Assembly: GCA_025352225.1 (NCBI GenBank)
Contig: JANXTT010000054.1
Coordinates: 1-64,000 of the forward strand
Origin: Mucilaginibacter sp.
GTDB lineage: Bacteria > Bacteroidota > Bacteroidia > Sphingobacteriales > Sphingobacteriaceae
Direction of reading: 5' to 3'
DNA length: 64,000 bases
Positions 33,615 to 43,267 of the stretch are shown here, one piece after another; within the stretch, counting starts at the first letter, position 1; each line of letters begins with the position of its first letter. Below the pieces are notes generated by a model, which searched no databases, was not told where the DNA came from, and worked only from the letters and a program-made list of their open reading frames with translations. Made by a program: the position numbers and the translations under genes.

Positions 33615-34433
33615 TTATTTAGTCCAAAAAATAAATAACAGAACCATTAAACGATACAATGCCCAGCTAATGGTTAATGTCCAGCCAAGTTTTAAAATAC
33701 GAACTCTCCTGATATGCTCTAAGAACATGAGCCCCGCTACCGCTAAAAAATATAGCACATACCAAATTGGGTTAAGGCTAAAATATGCCGCTATCGTTAT
33801 ACCGGGCAATAACAACATTGCCCCTGCAAATGAAATGGTCATCATGTTACCCAAATAGGCCCATAATTTATCTTTTGCTAGGATGGTAACAATTACGCTC
33901 TGGAAAAAAACCTGACCGCCGCAGATCAAATATTCGCGATAAGTATTCCCTTGTGGAAGTAGTCCATACATTAAATGTACATACGCGGTTAAGATGTAAC
34001 TCGTAATTGCCCAGGTAAACAGCAGGTAAGCCATGCGGTAATCTAACCTGAACGTTGGTTGCAAATGATATTGCGCATCAGCCACGGGTGCAATTACACG
34101 TCTGTTATAAGATATAAATGCATATACCTTGCTCATAAGCCATACAAAGGGGCTAAATTGTAATAATGGTTTAAGTACAGGTATAGCCACTGCCAAAACT
34201 TTAAACAAGCTATTAATGCCATAACTAACTTCGCCTGTGGTTTGATCTATTAGTGCTATTTCGTTAACCGCGCGTTGCCTGTCAAGCATTGGGCAAGTCT
34301 CCTGGGCTATGTTCTGGTAAGCGGCTCGTTCATCCATGTTTAATACACCTGTGGATACAAGTGCCCGGGTATACACCTTACATATAGGGCATTCGGCATC
34401 AAACAATATCATATGGTTTTTTAAAGCGTTCAT
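33615..34433 (-). CDS. DCC1-like thiol-disulfide oxidoreductase (DUF393) with membrane region
   Basis: 272 residues from the ATG preceded by an AT-rich leader; a 15-codon upstream extension is possible. The N-terminal DCC1/DUF393 domain has the defining FDAECPICK motif (DxxCxxC). After about residue 125 come four or five membrane helices. A redox role at the membrane is inferred. Second gene of the operon, about 50 nt after the regulator. Confidence 0.85.
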   Translation of the reverse strand: MNALKNHMILFDAECPICKVYTRALVSTGVLNMDERAAYQNIAQETCPMLDRQRAVNEIALIDQTTGEVSYGINSLFKVLAVAIPVLKPLLQFSPFVWLMSKVYAFISYNRRVIAPVADAQYHLQPTFRLDYRMAYLLFTWAITSYILTAYVHLMYGLLPQGNTYREYLICGGQVFFQSVIVTILAKDKLWAYLGNMMTISFAGAMLLLPGITIAAYFSLNPIWYVLYFLAVAGLMFLEHIRRVRILKLGWTLTISWALYRLMVLLFIFWTK

Positions 34434-34483
34434 TTTATAAAAATTGGAGTTTAGATAATAACTGAAGATTATAAACAAAAAAA

Positions 34484-34990
34484 CTATTTGAATATTTTAA
34501 CTATCGACCCCCAAAACCAGCTTTCTTCTGCTTTAAGCATCGTGTCTAATGTTTTGTCTACATTTTTAGCTAACTTGTTTATATCGGTAACCGTTCTGTT
34601 AAATGTATTATAAGCCGGATCGCTAACATCGCCTTGTACTTTAGATAACTCATCCAATATTTTAATTACCGGATCAAGCTCTCTCTTTCTGCGTTCTTTA
34701 GCAACCTGCCTTGCAATATTCCAGGTATCTTTATCAGCATAGAAGTATTCTTTTCGTTCACCGGGTTTATGCTGCTTCTCTACTAAACCCCATCCCATCA
34801 GATCCCGCAAGGTCATATTTGCATTACCTCTTGATATGCTTAAGCTTTCCATGATCTCTTCCGTGGTTAACGCCTCGGGTGTTACAAGTAATAGCGCATG
34901 CACCTGTGCCATAGTACGGTTTATTCCCCACTCTGATCCTAATTTCCCCCAAGCTTCAATAAACTTTTGTTTTGCTTCTGCCAATTCCAT
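34484..34990 (-). CDS. GbsR/MarR family transcriptional regulator
   Basis: 168 residues from the second ATG. The winged-helix domain (about 10-90) contains TTEEIMESLSISRGNANMTL as recognition region and GWGLVEKQHKPGERKEYFYA as wing, which is the GbsR/MarR-like pattern. A C-terminal helical part mediates dimerisation. It is the first gene of the DCC1/TIGR01777/SRPBCC/DUF5519 operon, and a strong palindrome lies 24 nt upstream of its start, so autoregulation is likely. Confidence 0.88.
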   Translation of the reverse strand: MELAEAKQKFIEAWGKLGSEWGINRTMAQVHALLLVTPEALTTEEIMESLSISRGNANMTLRDLMGWGLVEKQHKPGERKEYFYADKDTWNIARQVAKERRKRELDPVIKILDELSKVQGDVSDPAYNTFNRTVTDINKLAKNVDKTLDTMLKAEESWFWGSIVKIFK

Positions 34991-35013
34991 ATACAAATGT
35001 ATAGATAATATTG

Positions 35014-35037
35014 AACTTTCAAAATATATTGAAAGTT
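35014..35037. promoter_or_regulatory. Palindromic operator of the GbsR/MarR operon
   Basis: AACTTTCAA-AATATA-TTGAAAGTT, a perfect 9-bp inverted repeat just upstream of the regulator start. The length and symmetry suit a dimeric MarR/GbsR regulator. Target assignment is by position. Confidence 0.7.
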
Positions 35038-35057
35038 TATTTTATAATATACGATAA

Positions 35058-35486
35058 TCTAGCTATTGGGAGGAAGCCACTTTCTTTTTGATTAAAGAAG
35101 GCATTGGTACATCGATTGGATTATCCCGGAATTGAATTGGTTACATTCCTAAACTCATTGCCTGACTAAAATAAAAGCAAGGTCCTCAATATTAACTCCA
35201 CTAATGTTTTTTATCAAATACTAAAAAAATCATCGTTAAAATTGATTTTATCTTAAAAAAATCTATAAAAAATAAGTTTTTAAGTCAATTAATTTAAAAA
35301 TGACTAAATAGAATACCATTTTTTAATAAATATTGATTAAATTTGGTATTATTGTTAAATAAATGATTGAAATATTGATAATATTCTAGTATTAATTGTT
35401 TTTTTATAGAAAATTATTAATTTTTTAATTAAAAAATGCCTGTTTTACTTAAATATATAATATTTTTTTACTTAAACCCCACAAAA
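35058..35486. other. AT-rich gap before the PAS kinase
   Basis: No gene is supported in this 430-nt stretch. TAAATTTG at 35338-35345 fits the -7 box, without a good -33 TTG at normal spacing. The last 150 nt are almost pure A and T. Confidence 0.4.
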
Positions 35487-38042
35487 ATGCCTGTAAATGA
35501 ACAAAATTTAGAAATTTTCGATCAATTTGAACGATCAAACCCGGAGATCTTATTTAACGGTGCAGGAGATTTAATTTGGTCTATAGATAACAACGGCGAC
35601 ATTATAAGTACTAATAGCGCTTATCGTGAATTGGTTACCAGCAATGTTACAGCAGAAGGCGACCTTGCCTTTGTGCCAGATTTTGGTGATGACCCCAATA
35701 ATAAATGGAAAACTTACTACCAAAGAGCACTAGCAGGGGAGAGTTTTTCTGTAAAAGAGCTCATATTTGACACTCAAAAACAACAAAATGAATATTCGCT
35801 GTTTTCATTTGTTCCAATGTTCAATAACCATGGACACCAAATTGGCGCCACCTGTTGTTCTAAAAGTATAAACAGAGAAACACAGGGACAGATTGACGTT
35901 AATACACCAAACCTTGCACTTGATAACATAGTTGATCCGCTGCATGGATCTGATAGAAAATACAAATATTTGTTTGAGAATAATCCATGCCCAATGTTTA
36001 TATGGGATCTGAAAACGCTCCAAATACTTGATTGTAATGAAGAAGCCATATTAAAATACGGATATACAAAAAATGAATTTCTGGGTTTAACTATCAGGGA
36101 TCTGCAGGTTGAAACGGATATCCCGCTGATAGAAAGTTTTGTGGCAGGAGAGGAATATCATGATCGGATTAATAAACAAACCTGGAGACATACCGACAGT
36201 AATGGAAAAATAATGTTTATGGAAGTTACCGGTCATTTGATTGAATACAACGACCGTAAAGTAGCATTTATACAGGTAACCGATTTAACGGAAAAGGAGG
36301 CCGCCTTAGCCCAATTAAAAGAAAGCCAGGCTAAGCTGCGTACAGCAACAAAAATTGCACGCCTGGGCTATTGGCAGCTTAGGGCCGACGGTACAGATAG
36401 ATACTGGTCTGATGAGGTATATGAAATATGGGGTATATCAAGGGATACGTTTGTGGTAACGTTTGATTCCTTTTTAAACACCATACATCCTGATGATAAA
36501 GAAGCATTTGCCAAAGAGCAAGCTGATTTTCATAGCTGGAAAAAAAGATTTGACCTTGAGTACCGAATCATTTTGCCTGATGGTTCCATTAAATGGGTTT
36601 ATGAAAAAGGCACATTATTGGAAGATGAAAATGGAAATGCCATCATTTTTCAAGGAATGGTGCAAGATATTACAGAACAAAAACTGTTATCATTATCATT
36701 AGAAGAAAGTAACCAGCGTTATAAATATGTAACCAAAGCTACCTTTGTAGCCGTTTGGGATTGGGATTTGATAAAAGGAACTTTATATAGGAGTGAGGGA
36801 TATAGAAATATTTTTGGGCATGACGTAGGCTCGTTTCAAACCGATATTTATTCTCCTAATCAATTTATCCATCCCGAAGACCTGGATAATGTTGTGAAAA
36901 ACATCTACGCCGTTATTGATGGTGGCGAAACCAATTGGATAGCCGAATACAGGTACATGAAAGCTGATGGCGATTATGCTTATGTAATTGACAGAGGCCA
37001 TGTGATTAGGGATGAAAAAGGCAACGCCATCAGGATGGTGGGTGCCATGCAGGATATTACGCAACGTAAAAAGGAGGAAGTAGAAATACGGCAAAGGGCG
37101 GAGGAATTGCAATTACTCAATGAGGAATTGCACGTACAATCCGAAGAGCTCACCTCTCAGGCCGAACATTTGCAGAAGCTTAACGATGAAATTGAAGCCC
37201 AAAAAGGGTACGAACTGGAAAAAGCACTGGCGCAGGGTAAGTTTGAGATAGCAGCGGAAGTGATGCATGATATTGGTAATGCTATGGTTGGTTTTGGCGC
37301 ATATATTAACCGCATTAATCAATCGCTTGGCGAAAACCAATTAGATAACGCAAATAATTTGGCGGTTTTCTTAAAATCACAACAACCAATCATCGCTTCG
37401 GTTATGGGCGAAGCTAAAGCAAATGCCTTAGTAACCATATCAGAAGGTATAGCTAAAACTCAACATGATAATCATCAGGATATTAACAGGTCAATTACTG
37501 AATTAAATAATATCGCTTCGCACATTCAGGAAATACTGCATATACAACGCCAATATGTAAAGGGCGACGGGAGCGGTGTTTCGCAATCCAGAAAACGGGT
37601 TGACCTGATTGGTTTGATTAATGACTGCCACTCCATGCTGTTGGCGTCATTCGAAAAAAACGGAGTTATTGTTACTTTAAATACCGCCCCGGGTAAGTAT
37701 GTAATAAAAGGCGACCATACCAAGTTGATGCAGGTAATTCTGAACATACTTAAAAACAGTGTAGAGGCATTTGATTTTACCTCTCCGGATAAAAGTATAA
37801 CTATTAATGTGCAAAATATTGATAGCGTTATAGAAATAACCTTTACAGATAAGGGTAAAGGGTTTGATGAAGCTACTGCCAGGCATCTATGCGAACGCGG
37901 TTTTACCACTAAAAAAACAGGTACAGGCCTGGGTTTATACAATTGTAAAACTATATTGGAAAGCCATGGGGGCACATTTAATATTATGAGCCCTGGTGTA
38001 ATGCAGGGTGCGGTAACTACCCTAACGTTTCACCATAATTAA
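35487..38042 (+). CDS. Multi-PAS sensor histidine kinase, cytoplasmic
   Basis: 851 residues from the second ATG; the frame extends 17 codons upstream with a hydrophobic stretch, so a short membrane anchor cannot be excluded. About four PAS domains precede a coiled coil (about 540-575). The phosphoacceptor is probably H594 in EVMHDIGNAM, followed by a long dimerisation region and a HATPase domain with the N box near 753 (NILKNSVEAF), DKGKGFDE, and G2 box GTGLGL near 812. No response regulator is adjacent, so this is an orphan kinase. It ends at a strong terminator. Confidence 0.9.
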   Translation: MPVNEQNLEIFDQFERSNPEILFNGAGDLIWSIDNNGDIISTNSAYRELVTSNVTAEGDLAFVPDFGDDPNNKWKTYYQRALAGESFSVKELIFDTQKQQNEYSLFSFVPMFNNHGHQIGATCCSKSINRETQGQIDVNTPNLALDNIVDPLHGSDRKYKYLFENNPCPMFIWDLKTLQILDCNEEAILKYGYTKNEFLGLTIRDLQVETDIPLIESFVAGEEYHDRINKQTWRHTDSNGKIMFMEVTGHLIEYNDRKVAFIQVTDLTEKEAALAQLKESQAKLRTATKIARLGYWQLRADGTDRYWSDEVYEIWGISRDTFVVTFDSFLNTIHPDDKEAFAKEQADFHSWKKRFDLEYRIILPDGSIKWVYEKGTLLEDENGNAIIFQGMVQDITEQKLLSLSLEESNQRYKYVTKATFVAVWDWDLIKGTLYRSEGYRNIFGHDVGSFQTDIYSPNQFIHPEDLDNVVKNIYAVIDGGETNWIAEYRYMKADGDYAYVIDRGHVIRDEKGNAIRMVGAMQDITQRKKEEVEIRQRAEELQLLNEELHVQSEELTSQAEHLQKLNDEIEAQKGYELEKALAQGKFEIAAEVMHDIGNAMVGFGAYINRINQSLGENQLDNANNLAVFLKSQQPIIASVMGEAKANALVTISEGIAKTQHDNHQDINRSITELNNIASHIQEILHIQRQYVKGDGSGVSQSRKRVDLIGLINDCHSMLLASFEKNGVIVTLNTAPGKYVIKGDHTKLMQVILNILKNSVEAFDFTSPDKSITINVQNIDSVIEITFTDKGKGFDEATARHLCERGFTTKKTGTGLGLYNCKTILESHGGTFNIMSPGVMQGAVTTLTFHHN

Positions 38043-38049
38043 TACATTT

Positions 38050-38090
38050 AACCCAAAAGGCCCGCCACTAGTGGGCGGGCTTTTTGGGTT
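38050..38090. terminator. Bidirectional terminator
   Basis: A GC-rich stem GCCCGCC/GGGCGGGC is flanked by AACCCAAAA and TTTTTGGGTT, which extend the pairing. It lies between the kinase gene and the convergent DUF1456 gene. Confidence 0.85.
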
Positions 38091-38105
38091 AATATATGGT
38101 AAGTT

Positions 38106-38348
38106 TTAATTGCCTTGGTCGGGCTTCTTTTCACGGGGACCCCGTTTATAAATGATTAACCCGTTTAAAAAGTTGCGCAGTATCTGATCGCCGCAGGGCT
38201 TAAAGTTTGGATGATCCTCATTACGGAATATAGCACTCAATTCGGTTTTTGTGGCCGCAAAATCAACTAGTTTTAAAATCTCTATAATATCATCATCGGT
38301 TAACTTTAACGCTACCCGGAGTTTTTTCATCACATCGTTATTACTCAT
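38106..38348 (-). CDS. Single-repeat DUF1456 (YehS-like) protein
   Basis: 80 residues with one copy of the DUF1456 motif: NNDVMKKLRVALKLTDDDII, then PNFKPCGDQILRNFLNGLI. The usual family member (for example E. coli YehS) carries two such repeats in about 155 residues, so this is a half-length form. The stop is followed by the shared terminator, and the frame is clean, so it may be a true short variant rather than a break. Function unknown. Confidence 0.8.
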   Translation of the reverse strand: MSNNDVMKKLRVALKLTDDDIIEILKLVDFAATKTELSAIFRNEDHPNFKPCGDQILRNFLNGLIIYKRGPREKKPDQGN

Positions 38349-38454
38349 ATTTTGTTGCTTAAAGGCGAAATGTAAATTCCATCACATAATTTACATGCGC
38401 TGGTTGGTATTGGACAAACTTAATGTCTAAATTCGAAAACCAAATAACAAAATT

Positions 38455-39915
38455 ATGAATCTTAAACTTAAGGTTACACTACTACCTTGTTTTTTAATTC
38501 TTCTTATTAGCTTCACTCAGGCGCAAATCAGGTTGCCTAAAATAATAGGGAGCAATATGGTGCTTCAACGCAATCAGGTTGTACCGGTATGGGGATGGGC
38601 AAAACCTGGTAAACAGGTTATGGTAAAGTTTTCGGGCCAGCAAAAAAATGCCATTGCCGATGATCAAGGCTATTGGAAAATTTTGCTTTTCCCATTAAAA
38701 ACCTCTTTACAACCGCAAAAAATGGTTATCTCATCGGATACAACAACCATTAATCTTACAAATATTTTGGTTGGCGAAGTTTGGTTATGCTCTGGCCAAT
38801 CAAATATGGAATACCTCATGAAACTTGTGCATGCTAAACCTGCCAAGGGAATTGATAGTGCCGCGCTCGAAATATTAACCCACAATCCGCAGATACGGTT
38901 GTTTAAGGTAAAAAAGGAATTAAGCACGCCTGATGTTACCACAACCGGCTGGAACGAGTCGGGTGGTGAGTCGCTTGAACAATTTTCAGCACCGGGATAT
39001 TATTTTGCAAAAACACTTTACGCTAAGCTGCACATACCGATCGGTATGATAGTATCTTCATGGGGGGGCAGCCGTATAGAGCCCTGGACACCGCCAAGCG
39101 GATATGCTAATTTGCCCATATTTAAAGATTCGTTTGTTAAAGAACCAATATTAATTGATAGCGTGGTACCGGGTAAAAATTATCAAAGTATGATACAGCC
39201 TCTCGCGCCATATGCGCTTCGCGGATTTTTATGGTATCAGGGCGAATCAAATTGTATGACTAACGATGGGATGCGGTACGCTGATAAAATGCAGGCTCTG
39301 GTAGAGAGCTGGCGCAAAGCCTGGCGAAACGATAAACTTCCATTTTATTCGGTTTTGATAGCACCTTATTATTATAGCAAACGCAAGGATCATGTACCAC
39401 ATACACCCGAAACCTTAGCTGAATTTTGGGAGGCCCAGATACAGTCATTAAAAATACCTGGAACCGAAATTATTTCAGTTACAGATCTGGTTGACAAACT
39501 AAGCGATATTCATCCGTCGTACAAATGGGAGGTAGGCAGGCGGCTCGCCATGGTAGCTCTTGCTAAAGATTATGGTTACAGTAAAGTAATTTATAGTGGC
39601 CCCCGGTATAAGAAAATGCAAATCAAAGCTGATAAAGTTACCTTGTTTTTTACCAATGCAAACGGACTAAAAACAAATGATGGTAAAGCGGTTGACAGTT
39701 TTACCATTGCCGGTAATGACGGTAAGTTTGTAATCGCCACAGCCGAAATTGCCGGCAGTAAAATTATAGTTTCAAATCCTGCAATTAAAAATCCGGTAGC
39801 TATACGCTTCGCCTGGAACGAAGCCGCTCAACCTAACCTTGTTAACAATGCCTGGCTGCCGGCTTTGCCTTTCCGTACAGATGGTAAAACGTGGAAGTAT
39901 GTAAAGCCAGAATAG
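38455..39915 (+). CDS. Sialate O-acetylesterase-like secreted esterase
   Basis: 486 residues with a signal peptide (ending TQAQ). The domain order is an N-terminal beta-sandwich, an SGNH hydrolase with S116 in CSGQSNMEYL and FLWYQGESN, and a C-terminal beta domain. DIHPSYKWEVGRRLA supplies the catalytic Asp/His. It should remove acetyl groups from sialic acids or acetylated polysaccharides outside the cytoplasm. No sialic-acid genes are adjacent, so plant or algal polysaccharide is also possible. Confidence 0.88.
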   Translation: MNLKLKVTLLPCFLILLISFTQAQIRLPKIIGSNMVLQRNQVVPVWGWAKPGKQVMVKFSGQQKNAIADDQGYWKILLFPLKTSLQPQKMVISSDTTTINLTNILVGEVWLCSGQSNMEYLMKLVHAKPAKGIDSAALEILTHNPQIRLFKVKKELSTPDVTTTGWNESGGESLEQFSAPGYYFAKTLYAKLHIPIGMIVSSWGGSRIEPWTPPSGYANLPIFKDSFVKEPILIDSVVPGKNYQSMIQPLAPYALRGFLWYQGESNCMTNDGMRYADKMQALVESWRKAWRNDKLPFYSVLIAPYYYSKRKDHVPHTPETLAEFWEAQIQSLKIPGTEIISVTDLVDKLSDIHPSYKWEVGRRLAMVALAKDYGYSKVIYSGPRYKKMQIKADKVTLFFTNANGLKTNDGKAVDSFTIAGNDGKFVIATAEIAGSKIIVSNPAIKNPVAIRFAWNEAAQPNLVNNAWLPALPFRTDGKTWKYVKPE

Positions 39916-40025
39916 GGGATATAGGTCGTTTATTTTAACTGATGACGTTATTATATTTTATATACACATCTTTTTTCAACCTAATCACGTAAATAAAATA
40001 AAATTACATCCATCCGTAAAAAAAC

Positions 40026-40844
40026 ATGCAATTCAACTCTTGCCTTTATAAAGCCAAAGTGATGCATCATCGCTTAGCACCAAAGGTGCATCGTTTCCAT
40101 TACGAAATATTTATGTTCTATCTGGATCTGGATGAGATTGATACACTACACAAGCGACTCAGGTTTATGAGCCGTAACCATTTTAACCTCTTTAACTTTA
40201 AGGATAAGGATCATTTGCAACTCCCGGCCGGCAATCCGGATACGTCAAAAAACCTCCGGCAGCATATTACCGATTTTTTGCGCCTCCAAAATGTAAATAT
40301 TGGTAAAGGGCGCATTATGGTATTAACAAATTTATGTACATTAGGGTATCAATTTAATCCGGTTTCGTTTTATTTTTGTTATGATGAGTTTGACAAACCG
40401 CTATGTTCTATAGTAGAAGTTTGCAATACCTTTCACGAAATGAAGCCCTATTTTTTAGGTGCTGAAACCAAAAAGGAGAACCGTTTTAAATTAAACACCG
40501 CAAAGTATTTTTATGTGTCGCCGTTTATAGATATGGATACCAACTTTGATTTTGACCTGCAAATACCCGGCGATAAACTACAGGTTAGGATAGACGATTA
40601 TGATAAGGAAGGTAACCGGTTTTTTATCAGCACATTAAGCGGGCAGAAAAAAAACCTTAACGATGCCAACCTGTTGTATTATTTTTTTAGTTTCCCCATG
40701 ATCACCCTTAAAGTAATTGGGTTGATACATTGGCAGGCATTAAAATTGTGGGTCAAAAAACTTGAATTTCACAAAAAGGATGATCAAATGAGTCTGCAGC
40801 GCGATGTATATAGGCCGTATCCATCAAAAAAAGTAATTTCTTAA
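40026..40844 (+). CDS. DUF1365 family protein
   Basis: 272 residues matching DUF1365: NSCLYKAKVMHHRLAPKVHRF at the start, NLCTLGYQFNPVSFYFCYD, EVCNTFHE and YFFSFPMITLKVI near the end. It is followed after 53 nt by a CFA-type methyltransferase, the usual partner. The family is thought to act on membrane fatty acids or lipids; its reaction is not established. The DUF1295 and desaturase genes often found with it lie 38 kb away in this window. Confidence 0.9.
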   Translation: MQFNSCLYKAKVMHHRLAPKVHRFHYEIFMFYLDLDEIDTLHKRLRFMSRNHFNLFNFKDKDHLQLPAGNPDTSKNLRQHITDFLRLQNVNIGKGRIMVLTNLCTLGYQFNPVSFYFCYDEFDKPLCSIVEVCNTFHEMKPYFLGAETKKENRFKLNTAKYFYVSPFIDMDTNFDFDLQIPGDKLQVRIDDYDKEGNRFFISTLSGQKKNLNDANLLYYFFSFPMITLKVIGLIHWQALKLWVKKLEFHKKDDQMSLQRDVYRPYPSKKVIS

Positions 40845-40897
40845 ATCTTTTTAAACATGTATCTCGTAAATAAGACAATATTATAATCCTAATTACC

Positions 40898-42136
40898 ATG
40901 CCCAACGCACTCACACTTGTTAAAAAAAGCGGTTTTTATCAGGATATCGTTTTGAAATTCCTGTCGAAAATGGATAAAGGAACACTTTATCTTACTCTGC
41001 ACGATGGGCAGTCAATAACACTTGGCGATGGCAGGGATCATACATCAGCTAATATTACAGTTAGGAACGAGGAGTTTTACAAACGCTGTATTTTGTTTGG
41101 CGATATAGGTTTTGGTGAGGCTTATGTTGACGGCTTATGGGATACAGATAATATTACTAATGTAATTAAATGGGTGCTGTTAAATATTGATAATGCCCCT
41201 GGAGTTTCGGGGAGTAAAACCCAGGCAACTGCTTTAAACATTTTAAAGTTATTTAACAAACTATCACATTTTAAAAGATCAAACACTTTAGAAGGGTCTC
41301 GTAAAAACATTGCCGAGCACTATGATCTGAATAACGACTTTTTTGCCAGTTTTTTGGATCCAACCATGACTTACTCCAGCGCTTATTTTTATAAGGATGG
41401 TTTAAGTTTAGAGGAAGCCCAGCTAGCTAAATACGAACGGCTCTGCCGTCAACTGCATTTAAAAGCAACCGACCATGTTTTAGAGATTGGCAGCGGCTGG
41501 GGGGGTAATGCTATTTATATGGCTAAAAATTACGGTTGCAAAGTAACATCATTAACCATATCTGAGGAGCAGCATAAACTAGCCTGCCAACGCGTAGAGG
41601 CCGAAGGCTTATCAGACAAAGTAGAAATACTATTGCAGGATTACCGCCAAATGGAAGGCAAGTTTGATAAGATAGTCTCTGTTGAAATGCTGGAAGCCGT
41701 AGGTGATGCCTTTCTGGATGTGTATTTTAGGCAGGTTAACGCGCTTTTGGCAAAGAATGGCATACTTGCTATCCAGGTTATAACCAGCCCTGATTCGCGC
41801 TACGAGAGCCTTAAAAAAGGGGTGGACTGGATACAGAAACATATCTTCCCGGGTTCGTTATTGCCATCGGTGGGAGCCATCAACAACGCCATTAACCGTA
41901 CCAGCGATCTAACGATGGTAGATCTAAAAGATTTGGGAATACATTATGCCACTACATTAAAATTATGGTTCGAGCAGTTTAACTCCAATCTGACAAAAGC
42001 GAAAAAAATGGGGTTCGACGAAACCTTTATCCGTAAATGGAACTATTACCTATGCTATTGCGAAGCCGCCTTTGCCATGCGTAATATTAACGTGATGCAT
42101 TTGGTATATGTAAGGCCTAATAACACGGAGTGGTAG
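40898..42136 (+). CDS. Cyclopropane-fatty-acid synthase-like methyltransferase
   Basis: 412 residues, SAM-dependent. The N-terminal lipid-binding part (about 1-120) precedes the Rossmann domain with VLEIGSGWGG and SVEMLEAVG. ITSPDSRYESLKKGVDWIQKHIFPG and the C-terminal YLCYCEAAFAMRNINVMHLV are CFA-family signatures. It should add a methylene or methyl group to the double bond of membrane phospholipid acyl chains. Co-transcribed with DUF1365. Confidence 0.92.
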   Translation: MPNALTLVKKSGFYQDIVLKFLSKMDKGTLYLTLHDGQSITLGDGRDHTSANITVRNEEFYKRCILFGDIGFGEAYVDGLWDTDNITNVIKWVLLNIDNAPGVSGSKTQATALNILKLFNKLSHFKRSNTLEGSRKNIAEHYDLNNDFFASFLDPTMTYSSAYFYKDGLSLEEAQLAKYERLCRQLHLKATDHVLEIGSGWGGNAIYMAKNYGCKVTSLTISEEQHKLACQRVEAEGLSDKVEILLQDYRQMEGKFDKIVSVEMLEAVGDAFLDVYFRQVNALLAKNGILAIQVITSPDSRYESLKKGVDWIQKHIFPGSLLPSVGAINNAINRTSDLTMVDLKDLGIHYATTLKLWFEQFNSNLTKAKKMGFDETFIRKWNYYLCYCEAAFAMRNINVMHLVYVRPNNTEW

Positions 42137-42327
42137 GCGTTAGTTTCGTTTTTGCTACGTGGTAAGTTAGAGTTAATACCAAACAGTTGTTTTATTGGGG
42201 TGTTTCGTACTTAAGTTGTTTTATATTGCATTTGTCCTTTTAACTTCATTCAATTTTCATAATTTACCACTAAAATTGTGATACAACTAAAGTTGATATT
42301 TCAATTTGTTTAACGCTGCGCAATAAT

Positions 42328-43260
42328 ATGTGTAATAACCTGGTTTTTAAACGAAGCTGTAAGTTAATGGGTAACCATTTTGAACTGAGTGTTGTTTCGG
42401 ATAATGAAAAATGGGCCAATGAGCGAATAGACGATGGCGTCAATGAAATAAAACGCATAGAACGGTTGCTTACCACTTTTAACGATGATAGTGAAACCAA
42501 CCAGGTAAATAATAATGCGGGTGTTATGCCGGTGGCGGTAAGCAGAGAAACTTTCGATTTGATTAAGCGATCTGTACGGATATCCGAAATTACCCAGGGT
42601 GCATTTGATATTAGTTATGGTTCTATTGATAAACGGTTATGGAACTTTGATCAGCAAATGACTTCGTTACCAGATAAAAGCATTGCGAAAAAGATGGTTC
42701 GGCTAATCAATTTTCGCAATATTATACTAGATGATGAAAAATGCACGGTGTTTTTGCGCGAAGCCGGGATGCGTATTGGTTTTGGAGGAATAGGTAAAGG
42801 ATACGCGGCCGAGCGGGCCAAACATGTTATGAAAGAGAAGGGCGTAGAAAGCGGGGTTGTAAATGCTTCGGGCGATTTAACGGCTTGGGGCCTGCAGCCG
42901 AACGGTAATAAATGGACACTTGGTATTGCTAATCCAGATTCATCGCACCAAATATTTTCGTATATGAATATTACCGACATGGCCGTGGCTACATCGGGTA
43001 ATTACGAAAAGTTTATTATGGTTGATGGGAAAAAATATTCGCATACTATTAGTCCGCTTACGGGCCTGCCAGTAACGGGTATAAAAAGTGTAACCATTAT
43101 CACTACAAACGCCGAAATTGCCGACGCTATGGCAACTCCGGTAATGATTATGGGGATTTATGCCGGCCTTGATATGATTAACCAAATGAAAAACATTGAA
43201 GCTGTTATTATTGATGATGATAACAGATTATATACATCTAAAAATATTAATCTAACATAA
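42328..43260 (+). CDS. apbE: FAD:protein FMN transferase (ApbE)
   Basis: 310 residues. It has the ApbE core: LMGNHFELSV, FDISYGSIDKRLWNF, GGIGKGYAAERA, NASGDLTAWG, the MAVATSGNYEKF loop, HTISPLTGLP and NAEIADAMATPVMIMG. The enzyme links FMN to Thr or Ser of exported proteins. This copy has no visible signal peptide from the ATG used, whereas most bacterial ApbE proteins are exported. It leads the operon with DUF4266 and DUF3570 and lies 7 nt before DUF4266. Confidence 0.93.
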   Translation: MCNNLVFKRSCKLMGNHFELSVVSDNEKWANERIDDGVNEIKRIERLLTTFNDDSETNQVNNNAGVMPVAVSRETFDLIKRSVRISEITQGAFDISYGSIDKRLWNFDQQMTSLPDKSIAKKMVRLINFRNIILDDEKCTVFLREAGMRIGFGGIGKGYAAERAKHVMKEKGVESGVVNASGDLTAWGLQPNGNKWTLGIANPDSSHQIFSYMNITDMAVATSGNYEKFIMVDGKKYSHTISPLTGLPVTGIKSVTIITTNAEIADAMATPVMIMGIYAGLDMINQMKNIEAVIIDDDNRLYTSKNINLT

Positions 43261-43267
43261 CAGCAAA

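Noticed and set aside
35436-35486. Upstream ATG of the PAS kinase as start
   Set aside because: It would add a short hydrophobic stretch in an extremely AT-rich leader; the second ATG gives the usual soluble start, though the longer form cannot be excluded.
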